A program made the translations under genes and the position numbers. A stretch of 64,000 nt of DNA, from contig NC_061805.1 of the NCBI RefSeq assembly GCF_021462225.1, forward strand, positions 28,165,958 to 28,229,957. Reading direction: 5' to 3'. Shown here one piece after another: positions 1 through 13,712 of this stretch. Numbering within the stretch: position 1 is the first letter of the stretch; every line of letters begins with the position of its first letter. The notes under the pieces are model-generated. The model made no database searches, was not told the DNA's origin, and was given only the letters and a program-made list of their open reading frames with translations. The stretch comes from Girardinichthys multiradiatus. Its lineage: Eukaryota; Chordata; Actinopteri; Cyprinodontiformes; Goodeidae.

Positions 1-102
1 TATGCAAAGCATCATTGTCCACATTATTATTGCTGTTACTAAACAATGATGACAAAAATTCCCCTTTACACATTATCTTTCATAAGCTGACTTTGTAAGT
101 CA

Positions 103-1379
<1,277 letters not shown>

Positions 1380-1690
1380 CAGTTTTGAGATGTTTTGGGG
1401 GTTTCTTACATGCACAGCTTTAATTTTATGCCAGATGGGTCTCATATTTTCCTCAATGACCCCCTGAAACACAGTGGAATTTATTTTGTATTATTTGATG
1501 GGGAGCTGGTCAGATCCTGCTGCTGCAAAGCATCTCCAAACCATGACACCTCCATCTATATGCTCAGTTGGTGTGAGAAGTGATAACTGTAGGTTCATGG
1601 CAAAACATGTCCTCTGTTCTGGTGTTCAAATATATCAGTTTCAGAGATATAAACAGGGCAAACCTCCTGCTGAGTAAGTGTGGGATCTTA
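1380..1690 (-). mobile_element. Decayed Tc1-like transposon fragment
   Basis: Read on the minus strand, about 1497-1564 translates to a degenerate DGGVMVWRCFAAAG-like stretch. This is the conserved segment between the first two catalytic aspartates of Tc1 transposases (compare [14 protein letters not shown] in better preserved copies). Stops and frameshifts surround it and no terminal inverted repeats are recognisable. The same sub-family recurs at 9,745-9,870. It is a dead fragment. Confidence 0.6.
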
Positions 1691-3059
1691 GACATTTTAA
1701 GTGGGAATAAATGTGTCCTTATTAGTGTCCTTATTTATTCCTCACCAGAAACTGCATTTGTATTGCATTTTACAGAAACATAAAAAGGTATTTTCTAAAG
1801 TTTGTATAACAGAATAGTTCAAATTAATATTACATATTTGTGTGCCTAAATATGTTAGAAAATATATAGCCTTTCACAGGATGTCCCTTGTCTCATGATT
1901 GTATTTTGCTGCCTGTTTAAGGTGGATTGCGCAAAAGAAATGTCTTGGTTGTTAATCTTAAAATAAAGCTTAGATTAACTGTCCAAAGTGTTGTGTGCCT
2001 CTTGTAATTGTTATTTCCTATGGAAGTTTTGTTGTTTGGTTTGGTTAGCTGACATCAGTATTGATTTATTTGATGTAAACTGAGTAAATAAGTATCATTG
2101 CATTCAGAAGATATTAAATGTTTTGTTTGTCAGTTTTTAATCATGCACAGCTCAGCTTTTAAAATAGCTTTTTTTATTTTTTATTTTAAATCTAGTCTTG
2201 CAAAATTCTCATTAGTTTTTATGCAGCATGTAATGTTTAAACATTTTTACGTTTCTTGCAGCAGCCACTCTGAACTGAACCAAGAAGTCCTAAAATCAAC
2301 AAAATCAGTCTTTTAGCATCTTTACTACACAGTTTGGCTGAATTCCCTTTAGAAGTCTTAGATTTTTATCTGTCTCTGTCTCTAACTCAGAAGCTTCAGA
2401 GTGCATATTGACACCACTCCATGGTTAGAACCACCTACACACCACAGTCTCTTCAATAACAGCTTATGCATTCTGCAGAGTCCTTGGTTTTTTTTCTGTA
2501 ACAGATTATTCATAATGGCCAACAGCTATAATTATTATGAGAGCTGGCAAAGTGACAGTCAGAGAGAAAATAGAAGTGTGTGGAGGGAATGCTGTATAAA
2601 TAGCAACCTGAATCCATTACTGAGTGCAGATATTGGGGATGGTCTCTCCCATGGGTGCAGAGGCAGAGTTGTTGCTGCCACATAAATAGTAACTGCTCTC
2701 CTTAATGAAGAGTGTTACAATTTCCTGTCTCATCCTCAGCCAAGAGTCTTACTTAATTTGATGAAAGACACGATCTGGTGAACTTTCTGCTGGTCGCTAT
2801 AACAAACCAGGCAAACAGGAGAGTTTAAAGTAGGGTGATTCTGCATCAGATGGGTATGTGCTCGAAAATGGAATTGCCAAGAAAGCAGCTCTGAATGAAA
2901 ATATAATTATTTTTCTTGAGCAGGAATGCTATTTTTGGACTTCTGAGACAGTGGCCACGGGCCAGCTAGTACAGACCCCCACAGCTCACCTGTCAGAGTG
3001 TATTTAGTTAACACTTGGTATAAAATGAATAGGTAGCTGCAAGAGTTTTGTCACATACA
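1691..3059. other. Intergenic, nothing recognised
   Basis: AT-rich sequence with only short chance ORFs (longest 94 codons). No repeat family, splice-bounded exon or RNA gene was recognised. Confidence 0.4.
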
Positions 3060-3419
3060 GGCTGTGCAAAAGTCTTCACACCACATGACCTTTTGCATGT
3101 TTTATTATGATACAACCACACACGTCATTGTATTTTTGGGGATTTTGCAACATGCAACATCAGTGCCTGCAGTATTGCATTTGTAAATTACTGTTTGGAT
3201 GGAGTACATAGAAGGCTGTAATATTTTAGGTGCCATGCATGAAAACGTTGTGTTCCAATAATATATTTGGCAATTTGGAAGGACTTTAACTAAACTTTAC
3301 ACCCACAAAGGACAAAAATCTGTGTACCAAAGTTCAGAAAGCTCAGGGAGACTGGTTAAGGCAGTGTGATGATGGAAAAGACAGTGAGTGGTGAGGACAA
3401 TGGGCGAGAGTAGAGGAAC

Positions 3420-4060
3420 ATCCTGAACAGGTCCCCAGTCCATCACGGGGCAACACTGAGACACACCGGTCAGACAAGCAGGCACACAAACACACATGTT
3501 TACCTAGGAGCAATTTAGAGACACCTCACTTATGGCCATGAACTTTGGGTCATGACCGAAAGAACGAGATCCCGGATACAAGCGGCTGAAATGAGCTTCC
3601 TCCGTATGGTTGCCGGGCACTCCCTTAGAGATAGGTTGAGGAGCTCGGCCATCCGGGAGGGGCTCGGAGTAGAGCTGCTGCTCCTCCACATCGAGAGGAG
3701 CCAGTTGAGGTGGCTTGGGCATCTATACCGGATGCCTCCTGGACGCCTTCCTCGGGAGGTGTTCCAGGCACGTCCCACCGGGAGGAGGCCCAGGGGACGG
3801 CCCGGGACACGCTGGAGTGACTATGTCTCTCGACTGGCCTGGGAACGCCTTGGGCTCCACCCGGAGGAGCTGGAGGAGGTGTCTGGAGAGAGGGACGTCT
3901 GGGTGTCTCTGCTGAGTCTGCTGAGTCTGCTGCCCCTGCGACCCGGTCCCGGATAAAGCGGAAGACGATGAGTATGAATACGAGTACGAGTACAATTTAG
4001 AAACAGCAATTAATCTAGCAGTCATGTTTTTGTTCAAACCATTGCATGAATCTTGAAAAA
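3420..4060. repeat. Interspersed repeat split by a LINE insertion
   Basis: The left part (cagtccatcacggggcaaca ... cctaggagcaatttagag) and right part (caatttagaaacagcaatta ... gcagtcatgtttttg) belong to one repeat that I recognise from fish genomes, where the two halves are normally contiguous. The LINE end at 3,524-3,992 sits between them. The family is not classified here. Confidence 0.5.
3524..3992 (+). mobile_element. 5'-truncated LINE 3' end (RTE/Rex3-like), copy 1
   Basis: Encodes the C-terminal tail of a non-LTR retrotransposon ORF2: MTERTRSRIQAAEMSFLRMV, then REGLGVELLLLHIERSQLRW, then an R/G/P-rich stretch with TRWSDYVSRLAWERLG, running to the stop near 3,956. The tail after the stop (aagcggaagacgatgag...) decays into a short degenerate repeat, as in RTE/Rex3-type elements. 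It is flanked by a 13-bp target-site duplication, caatttagagaca at 3,511-3,523 and caatttagaaaca at 3,993-4,005 (one mismatch). No reverse transcriptase or endonuclease remains. The clade assignment rests on family resemblance only. Confidence 0.75.
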
Positions 4061-4919
4061 AAAGTATGACACAACTGCAAACCTACCAAGAAATGGCCTT
4101 TCACCTAAAGTGGCAGGCAAAGAAGGAGATTATTAATGAGAGACGCAGCAACAGGCATTGTAACACTGGACAAGGCGTAAAGATGAACACCTCAGGTGAG
4201 AGAATCTGCTGACAGGATAACCATTAGTTGTACACTCCACACATCTGGCTTGTATAGAAGAGTGGCAAGAAAAGAGTAGTTGGGGAAAAAACATATTATC
4301 CCATTTAGAGTTTCTCAAGGGGCATGTAGGGGACCAAGCAAAAGCATGGACACGAATAAATAATTAAACATTTTGGCCTAAAACATTACATATCACCATG
4401 AACGTGGTGAGCAGGGTGGTGGAAGTATCGTGGTGTGGAGATTCAGTAGGAACAAGGAAGCTGGTCAGAGTTAATGGGAAGATGAATAAAGCTTAATCCA
4501 AAGTATTCATGGAAGTAAACCTTTTAGAAGCTGCAAAAGACTTGAGACGTGGGTAGAGGTTCACCTTCCCACCTGACAACCACCCTAAACATACAAAACA
4601 TACAGCTGTAATTTTAATATCACTGTAATATTTAAGTAAATAAACAAACAACTGAAACAAGGTCCACCTTCTATTCTATGCTAAAGTAATTAAAGTAGCT
4701 AATTTGTATGTGTGTCTTTCACATTAAGCACTCCTCCAGAACCTTCAGGTTCATTTTGCAACGTGTCTCAAACCTTATTTTTTTTGTTTTTAAGCTGCTG
4801 AACTTCAGTCACATGCTAAAACCTGAAAAACCTCTTTGTCCTAAATAGGCCGGTATGCAAGGTGGCAGAGGCTAAATGTAAAAGGAGAAAAGAAGTACGA
4901 CTGTGTGGAAGATGTTGTT

Positions 4920-5630
4920 AGGATTTGTGAAATATAGGACCCCGGAATGCAGACTAGAAGGCAGCATGTCGGTAAGTAAAAATGTAATTAACAAAAATTC
5001 ACTCTAAGAGGCAGGAACAAAACAACGAACGGGCAGGCAGAACAGGCAAAAAACAGACTTGGCCGGGCTGGCGAGACAGGCGTGGCATGACTACAGGACA
5101 AGAGCATTTTCTGAATAATGTTTCTGCGATGAACTGAACAGGAGTGAATATATGGAGAGTAAACCAGGTGGAGCTAGGAGATAGATTAGTTTGGAGCAGG
5201 TGAACCGGATAAAGATAATTAACCTACAGAACATAACGTGGCTGGAGCAAGAACAGAGACTCTTGAATACAAACAAAAACTAAAGCATGACCAGAACCAA
5301 AAACCAAACTTGACAAAACATGAACAAGACTAAAACATGACCATAAAAATAATAAACAGAAGCATGATTCAAAAACTGTGAGAAAAATAAGAAAAACCCA
5401 GAAACCAAAAACCAAACAACCCCAAATCATAACAGATGTGACCTTTGATCTCTCAGTGGCTGATGGTTTTTTTGGAAATGTTATGAAACACGATCCCTGT
5501 AAACTGAGAGGTCAACTTTCCAGTAGAGATGGTGGGAGCAGGAGCCGTTACATGGTTATTTATGCCATGTGCCACCATGCTAATTTGTGTGCAAGCATAT
5601 GGGTTTTCCTGCTATTAAACTGAGGTCAGG
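4920..5630. repeat. Unclassified A-rich interspersed repeat
   Basis: Long runs rich in A, AC and AG (for example gaacaaaacaacgaacgggc and accaaaaaccaaacttgac) with the texture of a teleost interspersed repeat that also resembles 12,320-13,100. No coding capacity was recognised and no termini were resolved. The flanks 4,690-4,919 and 5,631-5,872 hold nothing else I can support. Confidence 0.35.
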
Positions 5631-5888
5631 TGTGTTTACATGTCTAACTCCTCATCTTGGGTGGCTGGTAGCCACCCTAAATGGGAATATTTTCAATCAA
5701 CATGTCTGTTCAACATCTACAAACAAGCAGACATCCTGCACTGACAAACATATTTAGCATGGGAGAATATACACACAAACTTGCCTAACTCCTTCTCCAC
5801 TAGCTCAATTTGGCCCAGATCTACTCTACTTCATTCGCTTCGCAAGTTTTCCATTGTTGTTTTTTCCGTACCTAGTTTTTTGGTTCCT

Positions 5889-6344
5889 ACCCTCACCTAT
5901 GGCCATGAACTTTGGGTCATGACCGAAAGAACGAGATCCCGGATACAAGCGGCTGAAATGAGCTTCCTCCGTATGGTGGCCGGGCACTCCCTTAGAGATA
6001 GGGTGAGGAGCTCGGCCATCCGGGAGGGGCTTGGAGTAGAGCCGCTGCTCCTCCACATTGAGAGGAGCCAGTTGAGATGGCTTGGGCATCTATACCGGAT
6101 GCCTCCTGGACGCCTTCCTCGGGAGGTGTTCCAGGCACGTCCCACAGGGAGGAGGCCCAGGGGACGGCCCAGGACACGCTGGAGGGACTATGTCTCTCGG
6201 CTGGCCTGGGAACGGCTTGGGCTCCCCCTGGAGGAGCCGGAGGAGGTGTCTGGAGAGAGGGACGTCTGGGCGTCTCTGCTGAGTCTGCTGCCCCCGCGAC
6301 CCGGTCCCGGATAAGCGGAAGACGACAAGTACAACGAGTACGGG
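5889..6344 (+). mobile_element. 5'-truncated LINE 3' end (RTE/Rex3-like), copy 2
   Basis: Same family as the copy at 3,524, with highly similar sequence: GHELWVMTERTRSRIQAAEM, then REGLGVEPLLLHIERSQLRW, ending PPRPGPG-stop near 6,314. It is flanked by a 16-bp target-site duplication (tagttttttggttcct at 5,873-5,888 and tagttttttggtccct at 6,345-6,360, one mismatch), so it is an insertion independent of copy 1. It starts at nearly the same internal position of the parent element as copy 1. No enzymatic domain is left. Confidence 0.78.
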
Positions 6345-6360
6345 TAGTTTTTTGGTCCCT

Positions 6361-9300
6361 TCTCCTGAGCATGTACGACTGGGGCTGAGTAGGGACTACA
6401 TTTGATGTGAACAGACTGAAGCCGACTGAACTGACTACAATAATATTAAGGACATCAATGGCTGGAGCGGGTGACACCGAAATATAATGTTATTTACCAG
6501 TCATAAACCATGCCTGAAGGCTGAAAGAAAAGAAAAAGGACACCGTGCCAGCTTTCTGAATTACATGTAGGAAGGGGGTGCTGTATATAATAACATCCTA
6601 AACCAGCTGATCACACATAAAATCAGCTGTTCAGAGGCACAAACATTTCCCCCAAAACACACAAAACAATACCACCATGAAACAGAGTGTTTGGTTCACA
6701 AATTTATTGACGTCCTTAAGCGAACCAGCGTCTGCAGGAGGAGGGAGAAGGCAGCGAGCAGCTGCCTGTATTCAAACTGCCTGCATTGGACTCCAGAAAA
6801 TCCATGAAGCACGAAGTCCAAAATCCAACCTAAAACTAACTTCACCGCAGTCAGAAATCTTGTCCTCATTATTGCCATGGCTGAGTAAAAAACGTCCTCA
6901 TAAAGGCCAAAATTGTAACTTCCTCAGGCAAACTTTGGCTGAAGATCGACTGTATTGTGGTCCAGATAATTATCCCACTGGATAACCCTAACCCTTTTTA
7001 TGCATTAAAAATACATATAAGGCATTCTTCCATATACAATAATTCAAACATTAATAGTATTTACTTTATTTATGTCTTTATTGTCTATTTATTTATTTTT
7101 TATCAATTCACACTGATTACTTTAATGTGACAATGTCACACAGTAATGTTAGTAGCAGCACAGCACACTACGACGGCCGGAGGCGGGGCTTCAGCCGCCA
7201 TAGCTCCAGCTGTCATTGGGTCAGTGGAAACACACCTGCTACCGTACCAAGTAGAGCGAAACCAAGTGGAGTGGAGCTGAAAATGGGCCAGTGAAACAGG
7301 GGGGTTAGAGCATTGCACTGAACACGACCTATCCCATTTAGCCAAACTCAGGTGTTAAACCTTACAAACTCTGTCAGCCTGCTAAATCTTGACAATATTT
7401 CACTATCTCGCAATAGTTCTCCAAACCAGTCAGATTGTTATATCTTTCCCTCTGCTGGTGACTCGACACATTCAGTGTCAGCTTTAGTTGTGGACTCTGG
7501 CTATACCAGTCAAGAGATTTAATTTTCACCTCATGAAGCCATTCTTTGTTCATTTTGATGAATGATTTGACTCAAAATGATGCAGAAAAGTAAAATGTCT
7601 CTTCATCTCCAGCCTCCTAGCAGACAGCTACTTAAGGTTTTGGTTCAAAACTGATGGGTCTTTAGAATTGTTCGTGATTGTTCATGAGCAAAATTTTAAG
7701 CTTGGTTTCATCAAATCTTAATAAATCTTTCACACATGGTTCTGAAACAGTATTCAGACTTTGATGGCGATTTTCTTGGGAGCAGAAGTCGTCTTTGTTT
7801 CGGTCTTACTTTTTAGTTCAGACCTAAATGGAGGATACAGGAGACTATTGTCACATGTTGCACACAGGCAGTAGCTGGCAGAGATTCCATCAGTGTTACT
7901 CTTGGGCTATTGGCAGCCTCCATGACCAGTTTTCCCATTTCTTTTTTGTTAACTGCTCAGAAACATCCAGTTGCAGTAATGTCACTGTTGTCACTGTTTG
8001 TAACCTCTCTGTAAATTATAGCTCTAGCTAAAGAAAACAAATTGACACCCTTCATTAACAAGAAAATCTCACCAGGAGAGTTAAACTTGTTACGGTTAAC
8101 TGAATTCTCTATAACTGATGGTGCAGGTGGGAACTTCAGAAGACTAAATGTTGAAATTAAATCAGAAAGCGAAAAAGTGTGTACACTTATGCAATCAAGT
8201 TATTGCATCATTTTATGTTTAAAGTTCAACTTGAATAATACAGGATATACGGCAGTAAAGGAAGAAAAAGCTCTCAAAAGATTTCACATGATAAAATTTT
8301 TACACTACAAAAAACTGGCATTCTAACAGTGGGGTGTATTGATTTTATGTCTGTTCTTCTGTCTATATTGTTTTTTTACATATCTAAACACTACTGGAAA
8401 AGAAGCTCTGATGGAAATTACTTAATGTACATATAGCTTGCTTAGCTACATGTTATCTAGTGTTCCCTTGTTCCCTTGTGCCTTTACAAATAAATAATAG
8501 AGTTTAGAAATCAGAAACCATTTCCAGTTAATGCTTGATTATTACCTTAAACCAAATTTCCATTTAGATATGACACTCTCCTTTATCAAAACCAGCCTTT
8601 GGTCCTCTTAGCAACTGCTGGACCCTCAATCGTCGATGACAATACCAAAACTGTCCTACTCAGGTATCAAAAACAAGAACGTACACAGACACACACACTC
8701 TGAAAACTCATGAAGATACTAAGTCCAAAAGTGGCTACAAGCTGATTAATCACTAATGAAGTGAGTGTGATTAGATATTTGTTCCACTTAAGTGCAGCAT
8801 TACTTTGCAGAAACAGTCTGTGATGTGGAGCCGTTCCACCCAAGTTACTTTAATCTAAAGCATGCAGAGTTTAGTTCAGCACAGAAGATTGACTGGGTCA
8901 GCTGGTTAAGAACAAATATTTTGCCCTGGAGCTCCTTAGCAGGTTAATGAGGTCACGCACGCACGCACACACAAACACACACACACACACACTCAGCTCA
9001 CTTTGACACCTGTTGTAATTGTATATGGTACTACAACGCAACATGATCTGACCGCATCCTGCGCAACATGTTAGACTCAGAGAGACTGCCGGCCAGTGGG
9101 GACTCATGCATTTTAGGCTGTGTGTGCACATATCATTGAATGATTTGGACGGTGAGCAGCTTGGTTTGGAAAACGGGGAAAGTGATCAGGTTAATTGCTT
9201 TTCCTTCCGAGCCTAAATCTCTATGAACATATGAGCAAAACTGCTAATGTACAGTTTAGTTCGGTAGAGCGTGATATTTCATAACTCATTAGCTGACTTT

Positions 9301-9744
9301 CAGTAGTGTCTTAACTCTAACTCATAAAATAACTGCATGACACCCAGTTTCCAATTTTGCAGGCCCACATGTGACCTGACCACAGCAAGGATTTGGATGA
9401 GCTTTTTCTTACATGTGAGAAGGGACATGAATGGCAGTTCAGACCAAAGCAGAGGCTCTTAACACAACCTATGGGTCCCTTCTAAGGGATCAGTCCAGAC
9501 ACCTGAGCAGACGGGACACATCTTTGCATTTACTACCCTGTGAAATACTAGGCTGTTCTAATTTTGAGTGACTTAAAATTTGACTTTGACGCTTTAATGT
9601 ACCGATAATTAGGTGAAGCGACTTCAGACTTCATTGATGCTTTCCTCTGACCTTTCACTCAACACTGTGTCCGCAGTGTTCATAAGTTTCCACTTGGCTC
9701 AGTGAGCTCTGCCTTAAATGAGTTGTAAAATATCTGCTCATACC
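6361..9744. other. Intergenic, no gene recognised
   Basis: Mostly AT-rich. A locally GC-rich patch at about 7,165-7,300 and a stretch at about 7,680-7,960 have the feel of old interspersed repeats, but I cannot name them. A CA microsatellite is listed separately. No ORF here has a recognisable domain. Confidence 0.35.
8955..8992. repeat. CA-type microsatellite
   Basis: Imperfect (CA)n tract beginning gcacgcacgcacacac and continuing as acacac to 8,992. Confidence 0.85.
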
Positions 9745-9870
9745 ATCATGATCCCTAAACCATGACACTTCCAGCTCTATGCTTCACAGTTGGTATGAGG
9801 TTCTTTTCCAAAAATTATCTCCTCTGTTCTGGTGCTCAAATAATTACATTTGAGACTAATTCATCCAAAG
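9745..9870 (-). mobile_element. Decayed Tc1-like transposon fragment
   Basis: The minus strand of about 9,755-9,800 reads VKHRAGSVMV followed by a stop, a relic of the KHGGGSVMVWG block of Tc1 transposases. The downstream plus-strand text (cctctgttctggtgctcaaa) matches the fragment at 1,380-1,690, so both derive from one family. Ends are not defined. Confidence 0.55.
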
Positions 9871-10518
9871 AACATTAGAAGTCTTTGTGGGATAGAGTCA
9901 ACAAGGTGTTTTGGGCGGGATACAAACCCTCAGAAGTTGTTAAATGCACAGTTTACATCGTTATTCACATCGTTATTTTCAGATTAATTTGGATTTAACT
10001 TGATTTAAGCTCAAACTTCAAAGTCAGCTTCAGGACACATTCCAGCTGATTTTTCCATCTTGGAACTCAGAAATTCCAACTTCCAAAAACTACCCACTAT
10101 TGCTGGATGTGAATGATCCCACTGCAGAGTGGGATCAAACAGAAAGCTGATCACACTACCAGTCTTGTGATGTTTACTCCGCTGATTTCACCTTGAACAT
10201 TTCCTTGTTTTACCAAACTTTGTTAAAGTCATGCTTGTAACCAAACAGATTCCCAGGTAAAGACCATGACATGTCCTTATTCTGCTGGGAATGATGCGAT
10301 TTGTTATCCTCATGCACCATGTGAGGACTGGGTTTTTGTTCTGCTGCTTTATTTAGAGCCACGTGGCCCCAAAACTCACATAACCTGAACGTACATATGC
10401 AGCACTCTACGCTTTTAGCTTCTATACTATCTGTGTAGACAACCTAAATATATACACATCAAATCTGAAGTCTCGGTGTAATTTGAAACTGCTCTGAACT
10501 TTTATTCAAAGCACAATG

Positions 10519-10645
10519 CCCTGCGATGGACTGGCGACCTGTCCAGGGTGTACCCTGCCTCTCACCCATAGACTGCTGGAGATTGGCACCAGCTTCCCCG
10601 CGACCCACTATGGAATAAGCGGTAGAAAATGATTGACTGACTGAC
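10519..10645 (+). repeat. LINE-tail-like interspersed repeat
   Basis: Contains ctgcgatggactggcgacct, gtccagggtgtaccctgcct and gcgacccactatggaataag, then a simple tail (gattgactgactgac). This is a widespread fish repeat unit that ends like the 3' tail of RTE-type LINEs. No coding part is present. Confidence 0.5.
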
Positions 10646-11044
10646 AATCTGTGTTATCTGAAGCCAGAAATCGCTTTAAATACTGTTTGCAGTTATCAAA
10701 CCGATTGAACTACATTAACTTTGTTTCAGAAAGGTGTACATATTATATGTATCCTTTATAAATGTAAATTTTAAAGGATACATGGTATTTAAGATGGATT
10801 TTTATAAAAGTGTATTCACTAAATGTTATGAATGATAGATTTCTGACAGTGAGAACATACTTAAGATACAAAGATTGCTTCTGTTTGCTTTTATTTAAAA
10901 TTATTGCCAATAATTGTGAATAGACACTGCAATGGAAAAACCCAAAAGAATTGTATATAGAAGTGAAAAATAATTTGTACTAAATAATCTCAGTTAAATA
11001 AAATTATTGAAGGTTAAATATTTTTGCAATATTTATTCAATCAT

Positions 11045-11660
11045 TTAAATGCATAGATATTGCACCCCTCAAGACCAGTATTTAGTAGATGTACTTTGGC
11101 TGCAACCACAGTACAGAGACTGAGTTAATATGTTCAGTCTGGCTGGCATATCAGGAGGCTGCAATTTTTCTTTATTCTTCCAGATGAAACCGCTCAGCTC
11201 TGTCACATTGCTTTTGATCGAGTGTGAACATCTCTTTTCATGTCCAGCCACAAATTCTCCACATGACTGAGATCTGGGCTTTAATTTAAACAACCTTGTT
11301 TTCTGTGAACCATTGTGCAGCTGTTGCTGAATGCAAGGGGTTGTTGACTTGCTCCTGAGCCATAGTTGTCAGGCAGACTGGATCAGATTATCCTCCAGGT
11401 TTTAGAAATATTAGCCAACATAAGAGCATGATACTGCCACCACTGTGCTTCATGGTGTAAATAGTGTTTCTGGCGATGTGCAGTGTTTGGTATTTGCCTG
11501 CAGTCTGATGACCAGAAAGGTAAATTTTTTTCTCAAACTAAAGAACCTTCTTCTTGAAGTCTTGCATATATCTTTGGGTGCATTCCAGGTTGGATGTCAT
11601 ATAAGCTTATTTTTTGGAGTCTCCCCTACAGCTTCGACTGGTAAAGAACCTGTACAATAG
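11045..11660 (-). mobile_element. Decayed Tc1-like transposon
   Basis: The minus strand of 11,428-11,460 encodes [11 protein letters not shown], the conserved KHGGGSIML block. The flanking text keeps the order of the same family's transposase, but with many indels and stops. No intact ORF or paired termini are seen. Confidence 0.6.
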
Positions 11661-11879
11661 GGGTTGTCCATACAGTCTCTCTCTCATTTGACTCCTTTCA
11701 GGTGGTCGTAGGTGCCTTGGTTTCCTTCCTCACCAATCTTGCTCTTGCTCTGTTATTCAGTTTGTGGGGACGGACAGTTCTAGACAGATTTACACATGTG
11801 CCATATCCATTAAATGAATTATTTAACTAAACTCCCAGAATGAAACCTTTCTGTAACCATGTCTTAAATTAAACTTTTC

Positions 11880-13555
11880 AGTGACCTTTTTTCTCCGAGT
11901 TTGTTTGCATGCTCTTTTGTCTTCATGTTGTCTTTGTAGCAGGAGTACTGATGAACCAGAGACTGGACCGCACATCAGCTCTGCTCAGCAAACCATGATA
12001 GAATGCCACCTGTGCTATATGTGCAGTCAGGAAATTTCCTCACTAAAAATTTCTCAGTCTACTGTTAGTGGTGTTATAACAAAGTGGAAGGGATTGTTAA
12101 AGACACCAGATCAGCAATTAAATGATAGGCCACATAAAATCATGGGCAAAGGTCACCAATTTTCTACAGAGCCAACAGCTACAGATCTCCTATCTACATG
12201 CTGCCCTCAGATTTGCTCAAGAACAGTGTGTCGAGAGCTGAATGGTTGTCCATGGGTAAGCAGCTACATTCCCAGGCACTATACAAAGCTGTCATTGTGT
12301 TCGAAACAGCTCTGACCCACATACAGAAGGACACTCCAGAGAACGAAAATCAGTAAAATTATGTTTATTGAGTGACTAATAATCAGGAACAAGAACGGGT
12401 AAATCTCCAACTGTTTGGAAGGAAAGGGAAGAGAACTGCTGAGACAAGGGACTGAAATAAGACGAAAAACTAGTGGCAAAAACTCTGAGCTGGGATAATG
12501 AACGGCTTACTACTTTGATGTAGTCAGGTCGCCAGGGGTTGAGGGATTCGGGGTTTAGGTCCGTATAAGCAGTGTTCGTCTTGATGTTTTCTCCTGGTGC
12601 TGTTCTGAGGTGGAGCAAAAACCGTGAGGTAATCCAAGTTGTAATGGCTTACATAGGAGGGTGGACAGGATACGCTTAATGTCCAGATGCAGAGAAATGA
12701 AGGAATCAGGGTGGCTGCCAGCCAGAGCGAAATCCAGTCAAAGACAATAATTCAGGAAGCGAAGTCTGTAGTTAGTTTTTAGCCACAGAGTCTTCTGAGG
12801 CAGTAAATCCAAGAGTCAGGTTCTCAGCCTGCGAAAGGGCATAAACAAGGTTACAAGGAGCACAAAAAACAAAGCTTAGTCTAGAGGTGGCTGAGTTCGT
12901 TACCACTCTAGGCAAACACTCTCGCATCAAAGTGCTGGCAGCCTCCTACTTAAATACTCCTCCAAGCAATCAGCAGAACAAGACGCACCTGTCCACCAGT
13001 GCACCTGAGAACTCCAGCACCATCTGGGAAACTGAACACAATGTTGGAAACACAGAAACACACACACACACACAAACCAAAACCCCGACAAAAGCATCGT
13101 ATGCAGTGGTGTTAAGTGGTATGGGACCGTTTTTTAAGTGTTGGACTCTTAGTCCCTTAGTTTAGGTGAAAGGAACTTTTAATCCTTTATCATATCAAGA
13201 ACTTTGTGGAAAACTGTTTGGGGATGGACCGTTCTAGCTCCAACATGACTACACACCATTGCAAATAGCAAGGTCAATAAAGACATGGAGGAACAGTTTT
13301 GGTGAAGAAGAGCTTGGCTAGCCTGCACAAAGATCTGAACCCGAACCTGATAGAACACCTTTGGGGTGAATTAAAGTGAAGGCTGTGAGCCAGGCCTGCT
13401 GGTCCAACATCAGTGTCTGATCTCACTAATGCTCTAGAAGAACAGCTGAAAAATCCCATTAATACATTCCTAAACCTTGTGGAAAATCTTCCCAGAAATG
13501 CAAATAAATTTTGCAATATGGTGCAAATACACTTAATTAATTGTCTATTTCATAT
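11880..13555 (+). mobile_element. Tc1-like element interrupted by a later insertion
   Basis: The N-terminal half (11,940-12,285) and C-terminal half (about 13,110-13,500) of one Tc1 family are both present in plus orientation. The N-half shows the helix-turn-helix region near tctcagtctactgttagtgg. The C-half shows atagaacacctttggggtga, reading IEHLWGELK, the region of the catalytic glutamate. The middle of the transposase is missing and is replaced by about 0.8 kb of unrelated repeat (12,316-13,105). Frameshifts and stops show it is dead. Confidence 0.65.
12316..13105. repeat. Unclassified repeat inserted in a Tc1 relic
   Basis: Its texture (gcataaacaaggttacaagg, tacttaaatactcctccaag, then a CA run at about 13,058-13,072) resembles the A-rich repeat at 4,920-5,630. 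It lies between the two halves of the Tc1 relic. Exact ends and target duplication are not resolved. Confidence 0.4.
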
Positions 13556-13712
13556 TGTATGGCGGCCTCACTTCTGTCAGTCTGCCCCAGGGCAGCTGTG
13601 CCTCCCACAGTCAGTGTGTGAATGCGTGTATGAATGGGTGGATGACTGATTGTAGTATAAAGCGCTTTGAAGTCCTCTGACTTGATAAAGCGCTATACAA
13701 GTGCAGGCCAAA
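13555..13712 (+). repeat. Short interspersed LINE-tail-like repeat
   Basis: Contains ggatgactgattgtagtata, aaagcgctttgaagtcctct and gataaagcgctatacaagtg, a unit found in very many copies in fish genomes and usually seen at the 3' ends of LINE-type repeats. No ORF. Confidence 0.55.

Larger units (their letters stand above)
3060..4680 (+). mobile_element. Decayed Tc1-like element carrying nested insertions
   Basis: The left end resembles the tips of a common teleost Tc1 family (tgcaaaagtcttcacacc, near 3,066). On the plus strand, 4,405-4,440 reads GGGSIVVWRFS-like and 4,556-4,600 reads RFTFPPDNHPKHT-like. These correspond to the GGGSIMLWG and RFTFQQDNDPKHT blocks of the transposase. Between them the element is interrupted by another interspersed repeat (about 3,420-4,060), which itself contains a LINE end (3,524-3,992). 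Stops and frameshifts are abundant; no function remains. Outer limits are approximate. Confidence 0.6.
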
